Positions 1-13,084 of a stretch of 64,000 bases of DNA are shown here, piece after piece. Every line of letters begins with the position of its first letter. The first letter of the stretch is position 1. The translations under genes and the position numbers were made by a program. The stretch covers positions 115,808,991 through 115,872,990 of the forward strand of contig NC_073696.1 of the NCBI RefSeq assembly GCF_029784165.1, written 5' to 3'. The stretch comes from Wyeomyia smithii (lineage: Eukaryota > Arthropoda > Insecta > Diptera > Culicidae). The notes under the pieces were generated by a model, which was not told the origin of the DNA, searched no databases, and saw only the letters and a program-made list of their open reading frames with translations.

Positions 1-17
1 TCATTTTCATTTTGCAG

Positions 18-135
18 TGTCAAAATTTCGCAACACTGGTTGGGATACATGATGTCGAAGCTGAACGACTATAAAATAACAAATTTGAGTAATTCAAGCG
101 AGTTATCACGAAAATCTGAGACGAGATGCCGATGA
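18..135 (+). CDS. possible terminal coding exon of an unidentified host gene (partial)
   Basis: A pyrimidine-rich stretch ending in TTTTGCAG at 10-17 looks like a splice acceptor. After one leftover base, an open frame of 38 codons runs to TGA at 133-135. The peptide begins VKISQHWLGYMMSKL and is rich in charged and polar residues, but I do not recognise the family. An AATAAA signal at 248-253 would give a 3' UTR of roughly 130 bases, which suits a last exon. Upstream exons would lie outside the window. The case rests on acceptor, open frame and poly(A) signal only; each is common by chance in AT-rich DNA, so this is a weak call. Confidence 0.25.
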
Positions 136-1545
136 AGCACGTGCGCGCCGCTTGCGACGACTTTCCGAGACGTCTGAAGCTGGTTCGATCAGAGAAAGGT
201 GGTGTAATTCCGAGATATCGTCTGTGAAGTATCTTTATGAGTTACTGAATAAAGCTATGAAAGCCAGATTCATATTTTCTTCTTATTCTTTGAAATATTG
301 AGATTTTCCTGTGTGACCGGACTTTTTTGTCACCCTGAATTTTCATTAGGTTGAGAAAACAACGCGTAAAGGTATTTTTCTTGTTTAAGTTAGTTTTGTT
401 GTTGAGCGTGGTTTATTCTCATATTTTCGACATAATATTTTCGAACTATTTTTCCCTGAGGCAATACAGTGTGATGAGCGGAAATGATTTGAGATGAGCG
501 AACCCAAGTTTGCCTATGCATGACCTTTATCGATTAGGCCCATGTGACACAGTAGCGTAGGAAAGGAGATGTTGGAGTTCAGTGCTTGAGCAGAAGATTT
601 TAAATCGTACTATTACGAAACTAGGTTAGAGTTATCGCACTTCTGTCACCGAAGTTCTGAACCTAACCAAAAATTATGCTGCTTTCGCAAAACATTGATT
701 CTATTTCGTATCATTCTGCGATGACTTGTAAGTACCTACATACACCTGCTACAGAATTTTAATATCCTTTCGTTTTACACCACGCGTCTTTCAACCCCTT
801 AATCACACAGAGCTTCCTACGCGACTGAAAAGATAACCTTTTATGCTTCTCGAAGATTAGCTCACCACACTAGAGTTAATCTTCCGGTGTCGAGTCGGTT
901 CGGAATCTTCACAGCTATAATTATATTGCCCACGATCAAAAATCCCTTTAGGATAGTAAAGCGATCACCATAAATTATCCAATTGGCCTCGACCAAGTTC
1001 GAATGTTTAAGTAATGTTGATTTTTTTTCCTTCTGGCATAATTGCAGATTTTTCAAAAAGGAACGACGACTCACCACCCGCCGCTGAAATTCGTTCAAAT
1101 GAGACCCACCGCGTGAGCATTGGAGTGACAGCATAACCGCGCAGCGCGTACCACTAGATAAATCTGTTCTGTCATTTACGTTCGCGTGTGTTTAGTGTAG
1201 TTTGGGATTGCAGCTTGCTCTGGTGGGAAGTGGCGGTGCTCTCTCCCACGGTGTGTTTCAGCGTTCGACGTACGTCAAATACGTCGTCATCACAAATCCA
1301 GACCAGTCCGAGCAACTAGTAGAAGACATAAATAGTAGTGCAAGAGGAAAAAAATATGAAAACAAAAAGTCGACGTGTTTTGTTACTGCTTCCTATTGGT
1401 AGTGGCCATAATGGTGCTAGTAGCGATTTCTGGTGGTATAATAATCGTTTTCGTTTAGTATATATTCACAACAAGTGATTTGTCCTCGTCGTGCTAAACG
1501 GAGGATAATTGAGTAAAGTAAGTGAGTGTGCTAGTGCTTGGTGCT
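136..1545. other. intergenic and 5' flank, no gene recognised
   Basis: Apart from the AATAAA at 248-253, I see no coding domain, RNA gene or repeat here. The part from about 1140 onward is less AT-rich and presumably holds the promoter and 5' UTR of the leucine-rich-repeat exon that follows, but no clear TATA box or initiator could be fixed. Confidence 0.4.
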
Positions 1546-1922
1546 ATGGCGGTTCGCTTCACCAATCACCTAACGATGAAGGGCCACGTGGTTTTGGTGC
1601 TGTTTATATTGTTGCTGTTTCAAATGTACACTAGCAGCGTGTTTGGGCTGAGTCCCACACTGCAAACTACGAGCCAAACTAAAATGATGTTAAAAGAGAG
1701 TTTGCTGATTCCATCGATTGATTCGGAAAAGGAAGCGAAAGCAATGTATGAGAAAGCTTTACAGCAGTACGGTATTGTTGGTCGAACGTTGAAGGAAATC
1801 TGTAAGCCGTGGCAATCCAGAGGTTGCCAGTGCGTCGGATCGTCTGAGGAGGTAGCCCTGACATGTCGGTTTATAGGGTTGGGTGTAGTGCCGATGGATT
1901 TGCCTGCTGAGCTTGTTAAACT
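1546..1922 (+). CDS. first coding exon of a secreted or membrane leucine-rich-repeat protein
   Basis: The open frame has an ATG at 1546 and a second in-frame ATG at 1576. From the second, MKGHVVLVLFILLLFQ is a textbook signal peptide followed by a small-residue cleavage region (TSSVFG). A linker of about 60 residues follows, and then a cysteine-rich LRR N-terminal cap: CKPWQSRGCQC, then LTCRFIGLGVVPMDLP, the usual cap-to-first-LRR transition in which VP..LP precedes repeat 1. The exon ends in phase 2 at 1922 before a consensus donor GTAAGT (1923-1928), so the repeats must be on later exons outside the window; no LRR exon was found downstream here. The cap resembles those of LRR receptors and adhesion proteins; which one cannot be told. 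Start at 1546 or 1576 is undecided. Confidence 0.75.
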
Positions 1923-3865
1923 GTAAGTATTTTAACCCCGATTACATTCTACTGTGGGTTTAATATTCATCATTATCTTCACCGAGCAAATACAATCGAT
2001 AGTCACCAAATTAATCGAAATAAATCATGTTCTAATTGGTTATGGCACCAATATTGCGGTTGTTACAGGAAATAATTTCAGTGCAGAAACGAATCTCGGT
2101 ACTTATTCACAGTGCATATTCTCTACGCTCAATGAATTCTCGCTTTAAGTGCATCCGAGGGACCTCTCACAGCGCGTGTCAAGTAATGGAATTACAGCTT
2201 GGTGGCTAGGAGCATAATATAGCAACCAGGATTTGACGTCTTCTGACACTCTGTCTACTACGTATCCAAGTCTCAATTGAGTGCGCTTTTGCTCTGCTTC
2301 AGGGGGAAAATAGGTTAATTTCCTTCTGATGGCATCTACCCGACACACTTGCATTCAGTACTGTTGAATACACTTTCTTTTCTGACGTTGAGCTCCCGAT
2401 GCACAACATAGGGTAGAGCGAAGATTTTCAAGTGACTTGAGACGATTTTAATGCACATCATCGGAGCCAAAATTTTTATGTTTACCCTATTTGGTGAGCA
2501 AGGAAGCAAGGATGAATACACCAACCGGATCTATCTACTTTTCTCGTAGTGTACCGCCGCTAGCAGCTTCCCGCTTGTGCAGCCAAGGTTGGGCAATCGA
2601 ACGCTACCAAGCATTGCTGCTCCGACGCCAGCAAGTCTTTACGAGCTTTGGAGAAACTCTCTTTTCAAAAGCGTCGCGGCTGTGCACCGTAAAGGTCGTG
2701 AGCTGATCAAAAACTGCAATGTTGTCCTGTGTGCAGCATTACCAGTGCGAAATGATAGAGGATGAAAGAGGTTTTTGTGCTTTAAATTGCTGGTTCAGTT
2801 TCTATAATCGGTCGTTACACATCTGATTCTTTTGTTTGCCAGCTAGGGTCACTTTTAAATCCCGGTAGGAGCTTTACTTAATAGTTATTCACCACTTCGA
2901 GAGTAGTAAAAAAATACCTTGTTTAACAGTTATCTTATAGCAGAGAGGCTATAAATTTTTGACATGTCTCTATAACGCAATTATTGTGTTTCGTATTTAC
3001 TAAATCTATTTTAAACCAGATAAATAAACGAACTTACTGGATGATAGATTGTGTTATAGTAACATTTTGGAAGAATTTGATTCTTATAGTTGCCCAATAT
3101 TTAGTGAAGGCTCTTGGTGTAATTGGTTCACTTATCATTGGTATGTCTAATTTTTTTGAGCATACTTTTCTTTCAAAAATTTTTTGAATTGGGAAAACGG
3201 AAGTTACGAAAGCAGACAGTATGTGAAGTAGAGAGAGCGAAAATTAAGCGAACTGGAAATATGATACAGATTTGGAAAAATATACCGCATCCCGACGGGA
3301 CGGGAAAATTTGGAATTTGGATTGGAATTTTTTTTTCAAATTTGATATTCTTCTTTGGAAACTTATTTGCAGTTTTCCATACTCCACGAGTCCAGTAAAT
3401 TTTTGTAAATTCTGTTTTTAATTGCTTAGAAGTTTAGGTATTACTGCATGCACACGGCTATTCTCTGGCTCCGCACTTACCTTTCCTTCTCGTTGAACTC
3501 TACAATACTGACTAACTCTTGACAAAATAAGTCTCTCTTATGATAAAACTAACCAAATAGACATAGTTGCAACTTCTCCAGGGAATTTTTAATAGCTATA
3601 CTCGGCAGAATGAACACACGACTCAAGCTACAACCATCATTAGGCCAGATCAGAAGTCCTTGCTTAAAGTACAGTTCATTACTTACTGCATATGCAGAAT
3701 CTCTCCCGAAGCGTCTTAGCCTCAAATGTCTAATCGCAAAGACCTATTTTTACGCTCTCCAGAGTGTCCAGATTTTTCGATGATGGCAAAATTGGGTTAG
3801 TGAACGGTCGACACAGCCGCGTACGACCTCCTTTCCAGTCAGCATACGACCATAGTTTCCACCGG
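1923..3865 (+). other. probable intron of the LRR gene
   Basis: This stretch starts with the GTAAGT donor and holds no recognisable coding domain on either strand. Small open frames around 2145-2765 and 3123-3398 have low-complexity or frame-shadow translations and match no family I know. The intron appears to be long and to contain the transposable elements that follow, but no acceptor with an LRR exon was seen in the window. Confidence 0.45.
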
Positions 3866-4625
3866 GGTTTTTTTTTCCTGTGTGGGCTCATCACTGCGAC
3901 CAGAGATTAGATCTATTGGGATATTGCCCAAGTGTTTTCTGTACTCCGCACTTCATATTATTGGCAGTATCACCATTGAAGTGGGTCCCCGTGGCTCTGT
4001 GGTTAGCGATGTCGGTCGGCTAGTTCTCCCACACGGTTGTGATATCGGGTTCGATTCCCGATCGAGTCAAGGAACTTTTCGAGCTGGAAATTTTCTCGAT
4101 TCAGCACTGGGGCACGGTGTATCGTTGTACTTATACTACACATGAAAAATGTGCCAAAAACAATATCGATAACGAATTCTCTCAACTATAATCTTGTTGA
4201 TCCAGACCGCTATTAGCCCCAAGGCTAAGCGTGCGATATTGATCACTATTGAAGTAAGTGATACGCTTATCATTCATATCCGTGCTTGTGTGTAAGTTTT
4301 ACCTTTCCGTTTCAAGCTTACTACTCTACTATACCGAGCCTCTGTCCCTCCCAACAATATCGCTTAATTACAATTCCCTGGGGAGAACTTTCATACGTTA
4401 CTCACACCAGTTTTATTATAACAGGGACTTATTTTTGTTAGATGGAGAGTTAACAGAGGTACTGTAAAATTCAGATTGAAGAAAAGGTATTAGGTGGGAA
4501 GCCTGAGAATAAGCCCATGTTAAAGTCCTTTGGTAACCAAATGGTCTGATTCTACTAAGATTCGAACCCACGACCATCCGCTTACCAAGGCGGACTCTGT
4601 AACCTTGCGGCTGCGGAGCTCCCCA
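3866..4625 (-). repeat. SINE-like dispersed repeat, copy 1 (interrupted by a second SINE)
   Basis: This segment matches 39722-40504 over most of its length: both share the block around 3881-3982, the block around 4256-4440, and the right end. Read on the minus strand the right end looks tRNA-derived, with a B-box-like GTGGGTTCGAATCT at about 4557-4570 and a head starting near 4625. In copy 1 the body is split by an inserted SINE at 3983-4241; the corresponding site in copy 2 is empty. Family membership is inferred from the two copies in the window and the tRNA-like head; the exact left boundary is approximate. Confidence 0.6.
3983..4241 (+). mobile_element. tRNA-derived SINE with target-site duplication
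   Basis: The head contains an A-box-like TGGCTCTGTGG (3992-4002) and a perfect B box GGTTCGATTCC (4048-4058), giving an internal RNA polymerase III promoter, followed by an unrelated body of about 170 bases. It is flanked by near-identical direct repeats, ATCACCATTGAAGT (3969-3982) and ATCACTATTGAAGT (4242-4255), the target-site duplication expected from LINE-driven insertion. The related repeat near 39825-39842 carries this 14-mer only once and lacks the insert, so it serves as a natural empty site. Not a functional tRNA: the cloverleaf is not complete. Confidence 0.85.
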
Positions 4626-4935
4626 GGGGGTCCACCGGGGGTTGGTTACCCGATCTCCGCTAAGGTTACTCGTATCCCGGTCGACACCTCGTGGAGGTTG
4701 GAATAGGAGTTGCTGGACAGAGGCAAATGACCACATTAGGGTCTCAAGTAACACGTGTCCAATCATTTGCTAGACGCGGCTGTGCCCCATATTAGGAACG
4801 GCCTACAACAGCGTCTGACTCGGAGGGGGTGGCTGAATTATGGAATGCTGTATCCCGCCAGCAACACCTAAGATGGCCTAGATGACCTAGGCTACGAACA
4901 CGGAAAAAGATTAAGGTAAACGATTGAAAATTGGG

Positions 4936-6243
4936 TACTAGGAACGTCGGATCTCTCAATTAACCGGCGCGGACTGCCCTGCTTGCTCGAGAACTACAGC
5001 GGCAGGGAGTCGAAATCGCAGTGGTTCAGAAGGTTCGGTGGCCGAATTCCGGAGAAAGGGAATTCCGTGCAGTAGACCCTATTGCACGCACTTCTTTCAA
5101 GTACCACATCTACTACAGTGGCGGCAAAGCAGCGGAACGGGGTGTCGGTTTCGTCGGTTCGCTTGGAAATCAGAAAACAAGAGTCATCCGGTGGAGGCCC
5201 GTAGATGACCCTATATGCGTGTTGAGGATTAAGGGCAAATTCTTCAACTATAGTTCGATCAATACCTACGCACCGACAAACGACAAATCCGATGAACTCA
5301 GAGATGAGTTCTATGGCAAGCTTGAGCGAATCTATGACGAGTGCCCAAAACATAACGTACAAGTCGTCATCGGAGACGCAAACGCACATGTTGGGAGGAG
5401 AAATCCTTCCGTCCGGTCATTGGAAGGCATACACTCGTCAACCAATGAAAACGGCCTGAGGCTGATAATTTTGCCGCGGCCAGAGAAATGGCCATATTTA
5501 GCTCCTATTTTCCACGTTTTAATATTCGGACACACCTGGAGGCATCCAAATGGAGAAGCCTGCTCCCAGATCGATCACGTACTGATTGACGGTCGGCACT
5601 TTTCGGATGTTACTGATGTCAAGTAATTTCGAGGACCAAACATTGACTCTTACGATTATCTCGTCGTTTGTAAGATCCACGCATGGTTATCGAACGTGCT
5701 GAAATCTCACACAGAGAGGGCGACGCGTTTCAACATTCAGCAGTTGAAAGCTGATGGCGTGGCAGCAGATTACGATAGAAATCTGGATCGACGCATCGCA
5801 GAACAGCAGGAGGAAGGAGTGGAAGACATAAATGGGCCGTGGTAGGTACGACGCGTGGAAGACAGCGTAATGGTTGGTTCGATGCCAAGTGCCAGAGAGC
5901 GACGACAGATGAGAAGAACCGTGCCAGAAGCCGCATGCTCACTGCGGCTACGCGTCAGAACAGAGAGGTACGGGGAGTTAAGAGCTGCCGAAAATAGAAC
6001 CCACCGTCAGAAGAAGCGCGAGTACGAGGAGCAGGTGCCTGCCAGCGCAGAGGACAGCTATGCTCAAAACGACGAAGCAGGAATTAACTGCTCAGTAAGC
6101 AACCTGCTTACTGATAAACCGACGATTGCAGCCAGGTGGAAGGAACATTTTCAGGTGCTATTGAACGGTGAGGAGCCGGGTGAGCAGAGCAGGAACAGGA
6201 AAACGATTATGAGTGACGAACAAGCTGTGGAGCCACCAATATA
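4936..6243 (+). pseudogene. RTE endonuclease and linker region, broken
   Basis: The frame opens with a GTRNVGSLN motif (the usual G-T-x-N-V of APE endonucleases), then VEIAVVQKVRWP, where the normal E of the metal-binding QE pair is now K. Further on come GDANAHVGR (catalytic D-N-x-H type block) and QIDHVLIDGR. Breaks seen: TAA at 4961-4963 inside the first motif, TAA at about 5624 and a further stop near 5845, before a basic linker frame at 5855-6243. The endonuclease would nick target DNA for target-primed reverse transcription; here it cannot be made as one protein. Confidence 0.8.
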
Positions 6244-7544
6244 GGAGGAGGTGAAAAGGCGGTTAGTGGGCTGAAAAACGGCAAGGCCGCTGGGAAGGAC
6301 GGTATTCCGGCCGAACTTTTAAAAGCGGGAAGCGTGCGGATGTACTATGCAATTCTACCAGATAATACTAAGGATCTGGGCGGATGAACAAATGCCTAAC
6401 GACTGGTTGGAAGGCCTCATCTATCTATAGGAAGAGTCCTCGATTGGATTGTTGCAACTATCGAGGCATTACGTTCCTCAACTCCGCATATACAGTGCTC
6501 TACCGTATCCTGTTCTCCAGATTGAGACCGTTAAGGGAATCCTTTGTTGGCGAATACCAGTCTGGTTTTCGACAGGGGCGTTCCACGATGGATTGGATCA
6601 AATTTTCTCCCTGCGACAGATTCTCGATAAGTTTCGGAAGTACAACTTACAGACTCACCATCTGTTTGTTGATTTCAAGGCGGCATACGACTCAGTGAAA
6701 GAAACGAGCTGTGGCAGATCATGCTCGAACACGGTTTCCCGACGAAACTAATTAAGCTGAGTCGTATGACGCTGGTGAGATCGAAATCATGCGTGCGGAT
6801 AGCTGGCGAGACATCAGCCGCGTTCGTAACGTTAGATGGACAAAAACAGGGGGATGCGCTCTCTAATTTACTGTTCAACATCGCCTTTGAAGGTGCTGCA
6901 CGAAGAGCAAACGTGGAAAGAAACGGCACGATCATCACGAAATCTCACATGCTTCTTGGTTTTTCGGACGACATTGATATCATCGGTATCGACCGTAAGG
7001 TCGTGGAGGAGGCCTTCGTGCCTTTTAAGAGGAAAGCTGCGAGATTGCGACATGTCATTAACTCTAACTACCAAAACAAAGTACAAAGTACAGTACGCAC
7101 AAAACTAGCGCTGTATAGGGCGCTGATACTCCCGGTGGCCCTTTACGGACATGAAGCATGGACGCTTAAGGAAGCTAATCGACGAGTGCTCGGAGTTCTT
7201 GATCGTAAAGTTCTGCGATCGATACTTGGCGGTAAATTGGAAGATGAAGACGCATGAATCACGAGTTGTACCACGTATACAAACATGCTGATATAGTAAA
7301 GGTAATACAGTGGGGCAGGCTTCAGTGGGCTGGACATGTAGCCAGTATGCCTGACGAGAGAGCCGCCAAAACTGTTTTCAGTAGAGAACGAGGGAAAGGC
7401 CGTCGACTCCGTGGTAGGCCTCGCACGCGGTGGAAGAAGATGAACGATCTGCAGGTGTACGAAGACTGGAAAACGGTTGCCCAAGACAGAAGAAGCTGGA
7501 CATCTCTAATTCGTTCAGCCCTGGACCGGGGAACGGTCCATTAG
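6244..7544 (+). pseudogene. RTE reverse transcriptase and C-terminal region, broken
   Basis: Pieces in three frames give, in order, CCNYRGITFLNSAYTVLYRI (RT block 2), EYQSGFRQGRSTMD, FVDFKAAYDSV (block A, catalytic D), QKQGDALSNLLFNIAFE (block B) and GFSDDIDIIG (block C, the F-x-D-D site). The C-terminal part ends with QWGRLQWAGHVASMPDER and GRPRTRWKK, typical of RTE-like elements. Block C is intact but frame changes near 6720 and a stop at 7255-7257 separate the parts. The order of motifs matches a full-length RT, so this is a decayed copy, not a truncated one. Confidence 0.85.
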
Positions 7545-7563
7545 CTAACAAAGTAAAGTAAGT

Positions 7564-10500
7564 CATGTGTCTATATCATGGACAGTGTGCCCAGTACTGG
7601 CACACTGTCCTTTCCAGGACAAAAAGATAAAAATTGAAAAGTAAATGGTTTTGCTTTTTGAATACATATAGTTACAACCGAAAATTTGGATGGGTATTGA
7701 GTCTTTAACCTTAATAGAATTATTCAACCCTAAAAGTTACTGAGTAACTCGGCGGGAACCCACAACTTTGAAATATTCAATGACACTACACTGATCTTTT
7801 TTTATAGCTCCCTTTTATGCCCTAGACTCATTGGAGTAGTTTAAGAATTTTACAGTAACAGGAAATTGATAATGATGGTAAAACGTAGAATACATTTTTT
7901 TCTTTTTATAAAAAACCAACCAGGTTATATTTTAGAACAAGTAATTTGACAGTTTAAAATTGCGTTTGAACATGGTTTATTGAACAGTTATGCGTGTCCC
8001 ATCCATTTAGATGTTGACATATTGCAGAACATATAGAAAATATGTTTACTTGACTAGCTGCTTTATCCGTAAAGTAAACCTACACGCGTAGGAGTGAATT
8101 TACTCCGAATGACCACAGATCTCGAAGCGTTGATAAATCGTCATTTTAATACCGCATCATTAATCAGAATATTTCTTTATTTTTTAAGGAAGAGAAATCT
8201 GTAACCTCATTTGCCACCGAGGCTAATCGAAACGATTTTGATCTTGGTTAAAATATTTCTCGCCGTCTTCGATGACGGCGAGTGTCTGATGATGAAGCGA
8301 AGAGCAGACATGATTAATTTCTGTGCCGGATTACAATAGCCGCAGTTTCCAATAATGTCCCCGACGAATGCAACTGTGCACTGCACAGCGAAACTGGCAG
8401 CAGCTGCACCGGCAGTTCCTCAGCGATGAAATTGGATTCGGCTTTTATGGTTAATAACCGTGTATTTATGGCACTCATCTGTTGTGTCATTTACAGCGCA
8501 GCAAAGTGCAATTCAATGCAACGTGAAGCGACAAAGTGGTAGGAAGACCGTGACCGTTCAATAAGGAGCGCAAATCCTTGCCTACGTAGGCAAACGCATC
8601 CAGCATGCAGTGTGCAGCCGGTAGAGGTGCCCATTGTTCCACTTGTTGCCACCGGTGATGAATAAGTACCAATCAACTCACGGGACACTTGATATTGATT
8701 GCACTCTCAACCCATCATCCCTTTTACGGTAGTAGGATGTACAATCTGCAATCCGCACACATTGGCAGCTCTCTGTAGGTCAGACAGCGTGGGTGGTGTG
8801 TGTTTTATTGAATGGAGCCGGGAAATGTCGCGTAGCGCTGGTTGCTTGGTGCCTTGTGGCGTCGAACCGAAGTTGCGCTTATTCTGGTGAAGTTTTTAGT
8901 TTACATTATGGTTTTCTATGCATACCTACAAGTGATGTGTGTGGGATGTTTTATTTTTCAACATTTTTTCGCGATGGCAGCAGTGCACTATACAGAAAAG
9001 AATGTATTCGTTGAACTGATTGACACACATTGAAAATTGTTGATGCTGAATATTTTTCATTCATCTCGCCGCATAGAGGAAACTTTAAGATTGCCAGTTA
9101 GCATTTGTTGATCGTGTTAGTTAATTTTAAAGAAAGTTACTTTATCATATTCGCCATAAGAGGATTTTTATAGTTGAGTGATGGTAAAAATGTTCGACTC
9201 ATTTATATAATTATGGAAGAACATATGTTGTTTTCTTGATTGTCAACTTTTGTAATTATTGTACAAAGTGGTACGATAGGGCTCACCAATGTCTTGGGTG
9301 TCCAAACGTCGTGTCTGAGAGATTTCAAATTACAAATAACTTTACTAGTTTGATGAAAATCGACAATCTTTCGTTCTTGTTGAATTATCGTACTCATAGC
9401 GAACTAGGAGATGACAATTCTAGTAGAGGCTATTCTATGCCAAATGTTGAATAACTACCTTTTTTGAGTTGAATAAAATTTTTCACATATATTTGACTTA
9501 GCAAACTGAATGTCTTACGCTCTTACACTGGATCAAAAATTTTTAGACTCAAGAGTAATTTTCTAAAGAGGGAGTATACTAGGACGAATCTTTTGGTTAT
9601 GAGTCGCATAAAATTCATATTTAATAAATTCTGCCGAGAGGCTATCGCAAGTTAACTCTTCGTTATACACAGTAGCAAAAAAAATTTGCTACGAATGTCG
9701 TCCACGTCCGTGTGGGTCAGCAGAACGACGCCAACTAGCGAAATTTGCACAATACGAATGTTTTGTAATTTGGACTATTCACTTGAGATTTCACAACCAA
9801 CTCAAGAAGAGTAATTGAAATAATGGTTCACATACCACAAACACATTATAAAAAGCTAAAAGCTAAATGGAACGCAAGCACCATCAGTTGTGATGTTAGT
9901 GTAATCCTCCATCGGTCTGGACTAGGTATATCGGTGAAATTTTCTGAACCAAAACATGTTTTTAAAATTAACCTTTTGGCGCCGGTACGTTAGTTGATAG
10001 GGAGAAAAGTTTATGACGGAAAATAAACAAGAATACAAAAAATCAAAATAACCGGCGACGGCGGCGCGCAGAACTAATTCTACTTAATAATAAAGCATCA
10101 AGATGTTTTTGCAAAGCATTCATCAATTCATCTTCGTTCGTTTTGCGCATGCAAAACAAACCAAAGTAGAGCAGATTGGTAGAGTTGTTTTGAAAAATCT
10201 TGAAGAAGCGCTTGCGAAAATTGTGGAATCGTGGTATTTTTCATACTACTTTAAACAATAACAATAAACAATAATAATTTTCATACTACTTTAAACAATA
10301 ACTATTGTCAATTGATAAACTTATCTCGTGGCAAATTATCAAAACTACCTTACCATACATTACCATCTCAACAATGTTTGGCTATACTGCCGGACAATTA
10401 AGTAGAACGCCCCGGGATGCTTCGTTATAATACCAAAGCCATTTTTACTCTTGCTTTACCGGCACAGCCAATTTGACACCACGAGTTGCTCTGCTACAAA

Positions 10501-13084
10501 GCCTTCTATAAATTGGAAACATCAACAGTATGTCCCCCGGGCGTACTAAAAATTGTGCAACATGGCTTAAAACATGTATATGCAAATTTAGTTGTTATTT
10601 TCCTGCCTTTTCATTTAGGCTGTAGAGAAGCACAAAACATTAGGGTCAACTTGGGAGCCGAATTGAATGAAAACTTTGAACGTATTTCGGTAATGCGAAA
10701 GCTCGCTAATAGAGAATGCAGTGAAAGTTGAGTGGAAACCCTTTATTGTGCTGTTGTTTATCACCCTGGTGAGTTTCTGGGCCATTGAGTACTGTAGTGT
10801 TCTGATTTATTCCCGCAAGGACGACCGTTGTGAATAGGAGTGCACCATAACGTAAAAGTTATGAGGAAAATTAATATTATCGAGAAGCATAATGGTCCAG
10901 ATATGCATCGATGCATAATGCACATTTTTCGGGGTGGCAGGAACTTCATTCAGAATTAACATTTTTTTAGATAACACACGTGAATTACTGCGGTAGTTTT
11001 TTTAAATAAAATACTAAGCCTACACAAATAAAGCACGGTATGTACATAGTAACATTGTAACATATTCCAAATACTCAATCTGTATCTGAATCGAGTAAAG
11101 CATTCATGTCAGAGACCGAAACGCTGTAATCTACTAAGAGAATTACCTTAATCTTCCAATGAATTACTAATTTGCCAGTGTCACAGAAGCTGTAAGTGTG
11201 CCTGCGAACGATTTAGCTTACTCCGATAGAAAAGCACGAATTGCTTCGAAGCTTAAAAACAGAATTTATTGGTTCCACTTTTCAGCCGGTACAGGACCCG
11301 CAGCAGATCGTTAGTTTCTTTATTCGTACAAGCGGGCAACAGAGTGCTTAGATGTGGTTCAACCACAGCAACGACGGGCTCGGCGAAATGGGTTCGGAAG
11401 CTGCTCGGGCTCATGAGCTCAAGTATTAATTAAAGGCACATCGTGCTGCAGGTTTATCTGGTAGCCATGGCTGACGGCTGAGCAAACGATCATTTTAATT
11501 AACAATCTTTCAAATACTAGGTACTAGAGAAGGGTGGGGGGAGAAGCTGATAGGGACAGAGCAAAAGATTGGCGAGCAAAGCGAAGCGGCATCGGAAATA
11601 AATTTTCGGTTGTAACGTTTACCCTTATCCGTACCGTGAAAGTCGCAGGTCGATGTCATTCATATTATGATGCGACATAGTAGGAATAAAACTTTTAATT
11701 TTATAGCTGTGTGACCATTTGAGTATGCATCTCTAATTAACATGATTAACTGAAAGATAAATTCCGTTTTATATTCTACCGCGGTTTTTGGCCACGCATC
11801 AATCAAAAATTCAATTGGAATCACTTATGAATAGTGAAAATCTACAATTCTGAAAGTTATAAATGTTTAAATCGTAGTTGAGATTTAACAAGATAATTTA
11901 AACAAGAGTCGTAACCAAAACAATTACATACATACAGTCACCATTTTATTAATACCAAAAGTGCTACATTTCACTCCTGAGTACGTTGAATGAGTTATTG
12001 CTCGATAATGTTAGAACCTAGAATATTCATAGACCACTTCTAGAAGAGATGTGGTCATTTTTTTAATGATCACTTTTCAAACCAATGACCAAGAATGACG
12101 TATGAGTGATATTCTGGATAAGAGATATCGATTTAATTTTATTATTGATTTATTTTAAATACTAAACGAAACGAGGCAAGAGAACAGTTTTCATGTTTAT
12201 CATTGCCCAAAACATTCCAAAGGCCCGAGATCAGAATCGGCTTCCTCTTCGATGTTTGGGTTGAAGAAATAATCGTAGTGCACAGGTGGAGTAGGGTAAA
12301 TTAGTTTATAGTAAACCCCTATCTTCAATTAACCTTCAGTGGATCACCCGTCAAATGAACTCCATTTCTCTTAACATAAATCGGGATTAATAAATGTTTA
12401 TGGAAAGTTACTGGAAATTCCTCGAGTTTTCACATAAATTGAGTTAATCTGACCGGTGGTCCACTGAAAGACGCGGTCCAACCAAGGTAGTTTTACCCTA
12501 TACACAACAGGGTCTGTCATATTTTTTTTAATTTATTTTCCTCGATGCTGGACGTGCTCCGACGTATAATTATTCTATTCAGCTTTATGTTGACCAGTGA
12601 TGTTAGTCGTTTTTGTTTCATAGATTTGAAATTCAAAGATGAAAAAGGTTCAGCTTTTAATAAAGATTCTTTGTAGAACAGAATGAACGGATTTCCTTCT
12701 TGTCCACTTGTATCCACTGCATATTCAGCTTGGTTCCTTATTCGTGTGACGTCGGCTCTAGGGTTACGTCTGGAATATGACCTCTAGCGGTAGTTTCGAA
12801 TCCGGCGGGTCACGTAATGAATGTCTTGGACTATATTTCACTGAAAAATCATTTCTCCTCCCGCAGAAGTGGTTTTGGGAATGTAGTTGAGCCTGTGATG
12901 TTAAAGCTGTCACCAACACCAATACACAGAATGCACATGGTACACACCTATACAGCGATGAAAGATTTTATTCGAACTTACTGAATACCTTGTATTAGCT
13001 TACTTGCGAAAAACTCTACACCCTTCCGATCGGTTTTCCGGCAGTTAACCGGAACACGTAGTGATTTAAGTTAGGGGGAAGCCC
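7564..13084. other. long gene-free stretch
   Basis: I find no coding domain, structured RNA gene or clearly bounded transposon in this 5.5 kb. Open frames are short and scattered over both strands. The composition is AT-rich with some more balanced parts, for example 8350-8850 and 11300-11600. It could be intron or intergenic DNA, and may hold old repeats too diverged to see by eye. Confidence 0.5.

Larger units (their letters stand above)
4626..7563 (+). mobile_element. decayed RTE-type non-LTR retrotransposon, copy 1
   Basis: The element reads 5' UTR (about 4626-4930), APE-type endonuclease (about 4936-5640), a basic coiled linker (about 5855-6240), reverse transcriptase (about 6240-7160) and a C-terminal region (to 7544). 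It ends in a short AAGTA-type tail (about 7550-7563) instead of poly(A), as RTE elements do. The endonuclease resembles the RTE/BovB-derived CFDP2 (craniofacial development protein 2) type. Several in-frame stops and frame changes show it is dead. A second, opposite-strand copy lies at 50505-52445 and a detached 5'-UTR fragment at 52605-52725. Confidence 0.85.

Noticed and set aside
3983..4625. tRNA genes suggested by perfect or near-perfect B boxes
   Set aside because: No complete cloverleaf with anticodon arm and paired acceptor ends; both are followed by SINE bodies and one has a target duplication.
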